From assembly GCA_019914945.1 (NCBI GenBank), contig CM034110.1, positions 2,919,001-2,983,000 of the forward strand: DNA of 64,000 nt. Direction: 5' to 3'. The notes under the pieces are model-generated. The model made no database searches, was not told the DNA's origin, and saw only the letters and a list, made by a program, of their open reading frames with translations. Every line of letters begins with the position of its first letter. Positions within the stretch are counted from its first letter, which is position 1. The stretch is from Typha latifolia (taxonomy: Eukaryota > Streptophyta > Magnoliopsida > Poales > Typhaceae). Both the position numbers and the translations under genes were made by a program. Of this stretch, positions 11,340 through 19,583 are shown in pieces.

Positions 11340-13010
11340 GCCCACCACGCTTCCCCCACCTTGCCCTCAAGGTGTGAAGTCACGAAAATGCTCCAAGATA
11401 TCAGTCTCCAACTCCCATGTTGCATCATCAAATGTCTTATCAAGCCACTCGACTAGAATCTCCATCTCCAATCTGGTACCATGTCGTCGTTAGCGCCTAG
11501 CAACTACAAGAACTGGCTCTACGATTTCTGTCTCCTCCAATGGCTCCGGTAGAACTGATACAACGACCTCATGATCTCCAATCTGTTCCCTTAGTAATGA
11601 AACATGAAAGACAGGATGCACTCTTGACCCCTCCAGCAGCTCTAAATGTTATGCAACCGGACTAATAAGCTCTAACACCCGAACTGGCTCTATGATATCT
11701 GTTTCCTCCAATGGCTCCGGTAGAACTGATCCAACGACCTCATGATCTCCAATCCGCTCCCTCAGCAATGAAACATGAAAGACATGATGCACTCTCGACC
11801 CCTCCGGCAGTTCTAAATAATATGCAACCAGACTAATACGCTCTAACACCTGAAATGGACCAAAGTAGCGATGAGGTAACTTTTGGTTATGCATTGGACG
11901 CAAGGTCACCTGTCGATATGGTTGCACCCTCACAAACACCCAACTGCCGATGTCGAACTCCTGCTCCGGACGACTATGATCATAAATTTGCTTCATGCGG
12001 TTCTGAGCAAATTTAAGATGGGCACGCAATCTCCTCAATATGACATCTCTATCCATCAAAGCTAAGTCCGCCTATGTACGATTTACAGATGCCACTGCAT
12101 CATAACCGCATAATGTCGGAGCCATGCGTCCATACACCACCTCAAATGGGGTCATGTCAATTCTGCTTTAGTAGGCGGTGTTGTAAGTCCACTCCGCCCA
12201 TGGTAAAAACTCCAACCATCGTCTCGGCATCTCTCCAACAAAGCACCTCAAGTACTGCTCAATGCCTCGAATGATCACCTCGGTTTGGCCGTCCGTCTAT
12301 GGATGGTAGGCCAAACTGAAGTTCAATTGAGTCCCTTGCAATCTGAAAAACTCTGTCCAAAAGTCACTCATAAATACATGGTCATGATCTGATACAATCG
12401 TGGATGGCATGCCATGTAATCGAGCAACATCTCTAACAAAAATTTCATCCACCGACTTGGCTGAAAACAAATGTGACAATGCAGAAAAATGCACATACTT
12501 GCTCAATCTGTCAACCACCACCAAGATAACGGAATAACCACATACCAGCGGAAGACCCACTATGAAATCCATAGATATGTCTATCCAAACAAAGTTCAGT
12601 ATAGGTAACGGCTGAAGTAATCCGGCCGGTTACAATGTGGTTACCTTAGCCCTCTAACAGACTTCGCAATCACGGACAAAATTCCTCGCATCCCGTCTCA
12701 ATCCTGGCCACGTGCAACTCTAAGATATCCTCTTATAAGTCCTCAAGACACCCTCATGACCAGCCTCTGGAGTTTGGTGGAAGTGCTCCAACAATTTCTG
12801 CCGCAATCCATCATTTGTGGGCACTCGAATGCATCTGCGGTCCAGCAACAAACTACCTCAATTCTCTAACTCTGGATGGCGCTACGGATTATCCATCACC
12901 TCCTACAATAATCTCAAAAAATATGGGTCAGATGTAAATGCATATTTCAGCTCATCAAGGAAGGAAAAGGTAGGAGAAGAATAGGCTGCAAGCTCGGCGG
13001 TATCGGGTTG
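11340..13010 (-). pseudogene. integrase and chromodomain, family C copy 1
   Basis: Open pieces are 12572-12297 (core, MDFIVGLPLV and IVSDHDHVF) and 12059-11649 (C-terminal domain with [20 protein letters not shown]). The part encoding the last catalytic E (Q-T-E-V in relatives) and the zinc finger lie in other frames. The chromodomain region is duplicated: about 181 bp at 11511-11691 is repeated at 11692-11872. The left part has lost the region next to the LTR that relatives use for the last chromodomain residues. Confidence 0.7.
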
Positions 13011-13440
13011 GCCCCTGCAAGCTCTTCCAGCAGCTCCTCTATAACCAGAATAGGATATCAATCCTTGATGATAATAGCATTTAGTGCCTAATAGTCAATA
13101 CAAAAATGCCATGTCCCATCCTTTTTTCGCACCAATAACACGGGGGATGAGTATGAGCTATGACTTGGTTGTATGAGGCCCTGCTCCAACATCTTGGCTA
13201 CCATCTTGGAAATAACTTCTTTTTCTACATGTGGATACCGATTTGGCTTCACGTTCACCGGTGCAGCCCCGTGTACAATCTCTATGCAATAGTCTGTCGA
13301 TCTCCTCAGTGGCAACTCCTATGGCTCCTCAAATCGTCCAGAAAAGTTATCTAATAAATTAGACAATTCAATGATAGTACCTGAACTCATTTGAGGCTCA
13401 TCTTCTACTGGTCCTAATTGAAAAATATAGGCCAAATCAT
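13011..13440 (-). pseudogene. N-terminal reverse transcriptase fragment, family C copy 1
   Basis: The minus-strand frame 13315-13088 reads [20 protein letters not shown] and [20 protein letters not shown], the conserved entry of Ty3/gypsy RT. The catalytic FFDD block and everything after it are deleted. The upstream linker (GLPCA-type) is also shortened where it joins protease near 13445. Confidence 0.75.
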
Positions 13441-14490
13441 ACGCACATGGCAGCATCCAAACCCAATCTCCTCACTAACCTCTCGTCTAGAAAGTTATGT
13501 GTACTTCCCAAATCAATTAGGATGTGCACACAATGCTTTCTAACAAGTCCGTCTACCCCATAACGTCCTCAGCGCGAAAGTACCCGAATATTCATGGATC
13601 GATATTTCAGCTAGGATATCTACCTCCACACCCTCCTAACGACATCCTCATGGACCTCCTCTAGACATGCCCCATCATCAACTACCTCATCAAGCTACTC
13701 GAGACCATCGATGAGCATCACACTCCCGATCGGTTTGGAACACCGATGACCGGGGGTGAAACGTTCATCGCATCGAAAGCAAAAGCTCTTCGCTCTTCGC
13801 TCCTTCACCTGGGCAGGTGCGAGAGTTCGAACGGGGGCTCTTGTACCTCCTCTAACATTGGAAGAAGGTCTCAAAGGTGGTCGTGGTCTAGTACTCGCAG
13901 TCGCTATCTTTGAACCTTCAGAATTTCCAACCGGCTTTCTAGGTTCAAACCGCCCATTTTGGTTGCCCCAATTGGTTTTCGCTGCCATCTTTGGAGCCTT
14001 ATACTTTTGATCCATCCTCACGGCCTTCTCAAAGGCCTCCTCAAGAGCAGTAGGACAAAGATCATGAACATCTGCCTATATCTCATCCTGTAGCCCTGAA
14101 ATAAATGTGTTAATCAATATCGGTTCGGGCAAAGGTGGCTCAGAACGACTACTAACTCTTTCAAACTCAGCTTGGTACTTCAATATGGTCATCCTCTAAA
14201 CCATCTTGCTTAATGTGATAGCAAAATCTTCATATGCCGCTGTCCCAAATCTGTGTATAATCCTCCTACAAAAATTAGCCTAGCCGGTAAATCCTCCACT
14301 ACGAATAACTGATCTATACTAATACAATGCCGTTCCTTGAAGGTGAAAGCTTGCCATCTGAACCTTTGCATCTTCTGCTGTACCTTGATAATCAAAATAT
14401 TGTTCAACTTGAAACACCCAATCCGTTGGATCATCGCCTTGGAATATTTAGAACATGCCCCTAAGTTCATCCGCCAAGCCCATATTCACA
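13441..14490 (-). pseudogene. gag, zinc knuckle and protease remnants, family C copy 1
   Basis: Frame 14021-13695 carries the gag tail and an intact zinc knuckle FCFRCDERFTPGHRC (C-X2-C-X7-H-X-C). Frame 14470-14210 covers the capsid-like region (its alternate frame reads HWYR and similar words of the gag family). The protease follows at 13690-13450 with frame breaks. The gag N-terminus and primer site are missing because the sequence jumps from gag to LTR near 14495. Confidence 0.65.
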
Positions 14491-14499
14491 CCCATGGAA

Positions 14500-15063
14500 T
14501 AACGTGGGTGATGGTGTTGGTGACAAGTGGAGTGGATGTTACGGTTCTGGATATGTATGGAGATGAAGGTGGATGGTGGATGTGATAAAGAGATATAGAT
14601 GAAGGGGATGAAGTGGTCAAGATCCCAAATAAGAGGGGTGGCTTGTTAGTCGAGAAAGATTAGAACTTAGGAGAAACCTTGCCAACGGTAGAGGTGGAAG
14701 GATGGTAAAGAGGGAGGAGGGAGAGAGTCTAGAGAGAAGATAGGAGGCAAGAAATTAATATTCCAATAGCATAATGAATTTGGCTGCCATCCACATATAT
14801 ATAGAGGCTAGACAACAAGTCCTAAAATAATAAGTAACCCTAATTCTAGAGGATTCCCGCCGATCATGTTTGAGCATGCCCGATCGTGTTCGAATGGACA
14901 AAAGACATTATCTGTATGTGCGAACGCGATGTAAGCGTTCGAACATGCTTGACCGCGTTCGAATGCGCATTACGCGTTCTCTGTATTTTTGAACCTGATG
15001 TAGGCTTTCGCAAGGGTGTTCGAACGTGATTCTACCCTTCTCTCTTTTTATCTTAAATATCCT
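14500..15063 (-). repeat. partial 5' LTR of family C copy 1
   Basis: The minus-strand LTR is recognisable by CCAAGCCACCC-type words, the promoter block (GGCTGCCATCCACATATATATAGAGGCTAG on the plus strand around 14783-14812) and degraded GCGTTCGAACGC cassette words (14865-15035). Both ends are truncated: the terminal repeat next to the primer site is lost on the left, and the right side ends in unrelated DNA at about 15063. Confidence 0.6.
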
Positions 15064-15249
15064 AAAAAGTATGACTCTCATCAATCCATAGTAAATGGCC
15101 CATCGCTCGGTGAAATGGCTGCCTAATTATCTTGGATCAATAGACTAAGACCTCAGGCGTAGACCCTAATAATCAAACAGGGGGATATTCTTTTGTGCGT
15201 CTTATCCGAAACCTCCCCAGCCAGGATTAAGGGTGGGGGATATTCTTAT
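15064..15249. other. unidentified segment between two family C LTR fragments
   Basis: This stretch of about 186 bp matches no other part of the window that I can see. It contains a direct repeat, GGGGATATTCTT, at about 15183 and 15237. Base composition is more balanced than the flanking LTR. It could be filler DNA from repair, an organelle-derived piece or part of an unrelated element. I cannot tell which. Confidence 0.3.
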
Positions 15250-15477
15250 ACTTGTGCGTTCGAACGCGATCGGGTGCTTTCGAATGTGATAAATGGGAGT
15301 CCACTAGAATTATGGTTAATAATTATTTTTTGGCTTGTTGGCTAGCCTCTATAAAGGTGTGGATGGCAGCCAAAATTATTATGCGATAGGAATATTGGTT
15401 TCTTTCCTCTCTATCTCCTCTTTACCCTAACCTCCCTCCTCCCTCTTCACCAACCTACTACCTCTATCGTTGGTAAG

Positions 15478-16178
15478 TGATACGATTCGGACTTCACCGA
15501 CGTCGTCTCGAGTTTGGATTTATTTTAGGATAAGATTGAGTTTTAGGATAAGATTGTGTTTTAGGATAAGATTGAGTTGTTGGTTAGCCTATAAAAGTAT
15601 GTGTAGGGCAACCAAAATTAGAATTGAATATTGAGAATTGAGTTTGCCTTGCCTCCTTCATCTTCTTCGCTCCCGTTCCCTCAATCTCCCCGGCGACGCC
15701 GCTTCTAATCTCCCTCGACAGGCCAATCACCCTAGTCCCTTAGGAGTGGCCCTCTTCTCCCCCTTCTTCCAATTTATCCATCGCTATCCCTAACTTTTCC
15801 ATCATCCATAACCCTTCCACCATCACTTTTACACCGGTGCCACCCCATCAACACCGGCCCTCCACAATCCACCATTACCCAGGATTTCGTGCCTTCATCC
15901 ACGGAATCCAAAAATAGAGTATCCTGACGTTCGTCCACTAAACGAACGATATCTCGAGATCCCCAACTCCGATTCGCCTCAAACTAGATCCGTTGGAAAG
16001 CTCTTTTCCGGGCCTACATCATATCAAAATTTCACAGCGATCCAACGGTAGGATATTTCGGGATCTGATCTCAAATTTCCGTGCAAAATCGTAACAATCT
16101 GGTATCAGGGCCATAGCACTAAAAGAGGGTTCGTATCAAGCTGGTATCAGAGCCTATAGCCGAGGAAGGATCGTATCA
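15478..16178 (+). repeat. 5' LTR of A element 1
   Basis: The 701-bp LTR has TG...CA ends. Three copies of an 18-bp unit (TTAGGATAAGATTGAGTT, with GTGTT variants) occupy 15525-15578, just upstream of the TATA box. The last 90 bp contain two extra copies of the LTR-end plus primer-site module. Unlike the A' and C LTRs, no TTCGAACGC palindrome is present. Confidence 0.92.
15590..15597 (+). promoter_or_regulatory. TATA box in the A LTR
   Basis: CTATAAAAG lies in the context TTAGCCTATAAAAGTATG. The surrounding block (TTAGCC...TATAAA...GGCAACCAAAAT) is conserved in A, A' and C LTRs, which supports a core promoter role. The transcription start is not determined. The 3' LTR copy is at about 18548. 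Confidence 0.7.
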
Positions 16179-16194
16179 ATCTGGTATCAGAGCC
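16091..16194 (+). other. triplicated LTR-end / primer-binding-site module (A element 1)
   Basis: Three copies of CGTA(A/T)CA + A(T/G)C + TGGTATCAG(A/G)GCC occur at 16090-16110, 16132-16154 and 16172-16194, spaced 42 and 40 bp apart. The third is the active primer site: the LTR ends at 16178 and TGGTATCAGAGCC at 16182-16194 matches the complement of initiator Met-tRNA. The first two are inside the LTR and are repeated in the 3' LTR, so an earlier LTR end probably lay upstream. Confidence 0.8.
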
Positions 16195-16219
16195 ACCGTT
16201 CCTCGGACAAGCGCTTCCA

Positions 16220-17341
16220 ATGACGACCACCAGATCCATGGCTGCACGGCGTGATGATGAAGGAGAGATTCTCCCAATAGAGGAGGAAGAGACGATTGCG
16301 GGGACTTCCACCCGCGGAACCATCCGATCTAATCGGAATACGGAAGAGCCTAGCGTTCTATCCATGTTGGGGTCTATTTCAGAGCAGATGGCCATCAACC
16401 ACCAGATGATGATGGAGATGATGCGGGAACTACGGGCGCCAAGGGAAGCAATGTCTAACGGGAAGGCACCATCGACCCCACGACGCGAGTCCACCCCCTT
16501 GAATCAATCCTCACCGGTTCAGCCTTTGCAACCACAAGAGCCGCTGCTACCACCACCCTATGGGCAGAGGCAAGCAAGGATGGTTACACCAGGACCAGTT
16601 GTAGGTGAACCCATCCGACGAGCGAATCACCATGGAGACCACATTGGAGATCAAGATCCATGGGCGGGCCGATACGATCCGGAACCACGGCGAGTTGATC
16701 TAAACCGAAGGAGGGATCATCAACCCTTCATGGTGCATCCTCCGCCGGTTAGACAAGGAGTTGGGCATGATCCGGAACGAGACAACGGCATTCGTGGACA
16801 AGTCGTGCGTCTCGAATTCCCCAAGTTCAAAGGTGGTGATCCAATTGATTGGTTGTATAGGGCGGAGCAATTCTTTGCATACCAAGGTACGGTGGAAGAA
16901 TACAAGGTGACGCTTGCAAGCTTCCACCTTGAGGATGCGGCGCTTCATTGGTTTCGATCAGCCAATGCCATTGAGGCCATCGAAACTTGGGCTGAATTTT
17001 GCGCCGATATCACACGGCGATTTGGAGTATCGGGCTATGAAGACTTTGATGCTCTCCTCTCAAAGACGGTTCAGAAGACCACGGTTGGGTCATACCAAGA
17101 AGAATTTGAGAGGATTAGTAGCCGATGTCATCCACCATGGACGGATCAGCAACTTCGCAGCACCTTCATCTCCGGGCTGCGGGGTGACATACAAGCCGAT
17201 GTGAGGGCTTTAAGGCCTAGAACCTTAAAGGAGGCCTTCCAAGATGCGGTGCTTATGGAAGACAAGCATAGAGCCATGAAGATACACTGGAAGCGAGTTG
17301 GACAAGCCAAGGAAGCCGCAATCAAGCTCTACCAAACATAG
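16220..17341 (+). CDS. gag: gag polyprotein fragment, A element 1
   Basis: The 373-residue frame starts [14 protein letters not shown] 26 bases after the primer site. Residues 1-190 are an acidic and Pro-rich N-terminus with a Met-rich helix ([10 protein letters not shown], 61-70). Residues 194-355 form the plant retrotransposon gag/capsid domain ([37 protein letters not shown]). Gag packages the RNA into virus-like particles. Compared with A element 2, a base is missing near 17295 and another near 17375, so the zinc knuckle and protease fall in another frame and this frame ends early. The start agrees with that of A element 2 and with MTSTRR of family C. Confidence 0.8.
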   Translation: MTTTRSMAARRDDEGEILPIEEEETIAGTSTRGTIRSNRNTEEPSVLSMLGSISEQMAINHQMMMEMMRELRAPREAMSNGKAPSTPRRESTPLNQSSPVQPLQPQEPLLPPPYGQRQARMVTPGPVVGEPIRRANHHGDHIGDQDPWAGRYDPEPRRVDLNRRRDHQPFMVHPPPVRQGVGHDPERDNGIRGQVVRLEFPKFKGGDPIDWLYRAEQFFAYQGTVEEYKVTLASFHLEDAALHWFRSANAIEAIETWAEFCADITRRFGVSGYEDFDALLSKTVQKTTVGSYQEEFERISSRCHPPWTDQQLRSTFISGLRGDIQADVRALRPRTLKEAFQDAVLMEDKHRAMKIHWKRVGQAKEAAIKLYQT

Positions 17342-18430
17342 CGGCGGGAAACACTAGCGGAGTACCAAGAGCTGCTGCGCATTGATACCTCCTCGAGCAC
17401 CCTTGAAGCCATCCCAAGATGTGAAGTACGCACCTAGAGGTCCGGGGCGAGTACTCACACCTGCCCAAGTAGAAGAAAGAAGAGCCAAGGGCTTATGCTT
17501 CCGTTGTGATGAGAAGTTTGTACCAGGGCATCGTTGTGCTAAACCGATGGGATCGGTGATGCTCATCGATGGATTGGAGGAAGCGGAGGATGAGCTTGCA
17601 GCTGAAAGCGCAGATGTGGCTGGACATCGAGGAGAAGAAGTTGAGGAGCAAAACGTGGAGGACGTTATAGCTGAAATCTCCCTCCACGTCTATTCGGGGA
17701 CGGCGGCGCCAAAGACATTGCGGGTGAACGGAGTAGTCAAGAAGACCACAGTGAGAATCTTGATTGACACCGGGTCCACCCACAACTTCATTGACAAGAG
17801 GCTCCTTAGGAAGATTGGGCTCGAGTCGGAACCCACGGAAGGGTTCGATGTGACGATTGGAGATGGCACCACCTTGCGAGCAGATTTTATTTGTGGAGGT
17901 GTGGTATTGAAGGTGCAAGGCCAAAGTTTCACATTGGATCTTTATCCATTGGCCTTGCGAGGAGCTGATATTGTTTTGGGAACCCAATGGCTTCAAAGCT
18001 TGGGGCCCGTAACATTTGATTTCTCAAACCTCACACTGACCTTTCAGAGGAATGGAAGAAAGGTACTGCTGGATGGAAATCAACCGCGGCAAGGACCAAC
18101 ATTGCAACCACTTGTAGGCTTTCCTAGTGCAGGGGACCTACCTGAAGGAACCAGGATACATCCCGTCTTCCATGTCTCGGCATTGAAGGCCCAGATCGGG
18201 CCTAACCATGTAGTGGGTTCGACCTTACCCGAACCAATGGAGGAAGATGGCTCCAATGAGCCGGTTCGAGTCCTAAGTCGTAGGAGAAGACGCCAAGGAT
18301 CCAGATTAGAGGCGAAGTGCTGATTGAGTGGCTGGGCAAACCTGCGACGAGTCTACATGGGAGCTAGAGACAGACATCATGGATCGCTTCCCAAATTTCA
18401 AACCTTGAGGACAAGGTTGCGGAAGCGTGG
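17342..18430 (+). pseudogene. zinc knuckle, protease and chromodomain remnant, A element 1
   Basis: The open stretch 17382-18323 has no ATG start and continues gag in a shifted frame. It contains the zinc knuckle [14 protein letters not shown] and an aspartic protease with active site [10 protein letters not shown]. After GDIVLGTQ-type protease residues and a linker, the frame jumps near 18130 to DLPEGTRIHPVFHVSALKAQ, the end of integrase. A single-base loss near 18312 puts the chromodomain (LIEWLGKPA) out of frame. A short 3' tail with an AAGGTTGCGGAAGCG purine-rich run leads into the 3' LTR. Confidence 0.8.
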
Positions 18431-18435
18431 TGGAT

Positions 18436-19136
18436 TGATACGATTCGGACTTCACCGACGTCGTCTCGAGTTTGGATTTATTTTAGGATAAGATTGAGTT
18501 TTAGGATAAGATTGTGTTTTAGGATAAGATTGAGTTGTTGATTAGCCTATAAAAGTATGTGTAGGGCAACCAAAATTAGAATTGAATATTGAGAATTGAG
18601 TTTGCCTTGCCTCCTTCATCTTCTTCGCTCCCGTTCCCTCAATCTCCCCGGCGACGCCGCTTCTAATCTCCCTCGACAGGCCAATCACCCTAGTCCCTTA
18701 GGAGTGGCCCTCTTCTCCCCCTTCTTCCAATTTATCCATCGCTATCCCTAACTTTTCCATCATCCATAACCCTTCCACCATCACTTTTACACCAGTGCCA
18801 CCCCATCAACACCGGCCCTCCACAATCCACCATTACCCAGGATTTCGTGCCTTCATCCACGGAATCCAAAAATAGAGTATCTTGACGTTCGTCCACTAAA
18901 CGAACGATATCTCGAGATCCCCAACTCCGATTCGCCTCAAACTAGATCCGTTGGAAAGCTCTTTTCCGGGCCTACATCATATCAAAATTTCACAGCGATC
19001 CAACGGTAGGATATTTCGGGATCTGATCTCAAAGTTCCGTGCAAGATCGTAACAATCTGGTATCAGGGCCATAGCACCAAAAGAGGGTTCGTATCAAGCT
19101 GGTATCAGAGCCTATAGCCGAGGAAGGATCGTAACA
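18436..19136 (+). repeat. 3' LTR of A element 1
   Basis: It is 701 bp, the same length as the 5' LTR and about 99% identical by eye. It starts TGATACGATTCGG and ends GATCGTAACA, with a T-to-A change in the last six bases relative to the 5' copy. It is followed by the GTAAG target duplication. Confidence 0.92.
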
Positions 19137-19529
19137 GTAAGGTCTCTCCTAACTTCTAATCTCTCTTGTCTATCGAGTCCTCCCTCTCCCTTGGGATCTT
19201 GACCACTTCCTCCCTTTCATCTTTATTACTTAAACATCAACTAGCCACCCTCATCTCTATTATCATTCAATTATTCATAACCCTAACATCCACTCCACCC
19301 GTCACCACCATCATCATCTGGACTATATCGTATTTTTGTTCCATTTGTAGTTCGAATCTATGAAGGGTGTAAATACATAAAACTTATATCAGGGAGTTAC
19401 ATATTGATTCCAATTAGTTTCGTAATTTATTGAATATAGGAGAATATTTGGTGAATATTTTCTCTTGGTTGCGCGGACTGCTTTATACAATAAATCCAGA
19501 TCTTGAAGAAATTATTCCGTAGCCTATCA

Positions 19530-19542
19530 TTGGTATCAGAGC
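19530..19542 (+). other. primer-binding site of family C copy 2
   Basis: TTGGTATCAGAGC follows the LTR end CCTATCA with no or one base between. It is complementary to the 3' end of initiator Met-tRNA, the usual primer for plant Ty3/gypsy and many Ty1/copia elements. Confidence 0.8.
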
Positions 19543-19583
19543 TAGGCGAAACTCATACCTCCATTAATTTGAAAACAAGAAAG

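Larger units (their letters stand above)
11328..15063 (-). mobile_element. gypsy chromovirus, family C copy 1 (degenerate)
   Basis: The minus-strand order is: partial 5' LTR (15063-14500), gag (14490-13841), zinc knuckle and protease (13840-13441), RT N-terminus (13440-13011), integrase with chromodomain (13010-11340) and a 12-bp stub of 3' LTR (11339-11328, TGATACATATAG). Most of RT and RNase H is deleted: at 13010 the RNase H/integrase linker joins directly to RT. The primer site is deleted between gag and the 5' LTR. The element joins A' copy 1 at 11327. Confidence 0.7.
15478..19136 (+). mobile_element. family A gypsy mini-element 1 (gag-PR kept, RT/RH/IN deleted)
   Basis: The element is 3,659 bp with two 701-bp LTRs and an exact target duplication GTAAG (15473-15477 and 19137-19141). 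The LTRs start TGATACGATTCGG and differ at about seven positions by eye (99%), so the insertion is recent. The interior holds a 373-residue gag frame, then zinc knuckle and protease in another frame, then jumps straight to the extreme integrase end and chromodomain. All of RT, RNase H and the integrase core are absent, so it is non-autonomous. It lies in the same orientation as the C LTR it entered. Confidence 0.92.
15250..19529 (+). repeat. 5' LTR of family C copy 2, split by an A element
   Basis: Segments 15250-15477 and 19142-19529 join at GTTGGTAAG to give the LTR middle and end seen in copy 4 (40959-41816). A perfect GCGTTCGAACGC lies at 15256-15267 and a TATA box (CTATAAAGG) at 15349-15357. 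The LTR ends AGCCTATCA at 19529, followed by the primer site. The first part of the LTR is missing. Confidence 0.75.

Noticed and set aside
16182..16194. tRNA-like TGGTATCAGAGCC
   Set aside because: It is the primer-binding site complementary to the 3' end of initiator Met-tRNA, not a tRNA gene; no cloverleaf surrounds it.
16147..16494. Antisense frame opposite gag of the A elements (also 51187-51534)
   Set aside because: It is a mirror of a GC-rich gag frame present in both A copies; the gag strand explains the openness.
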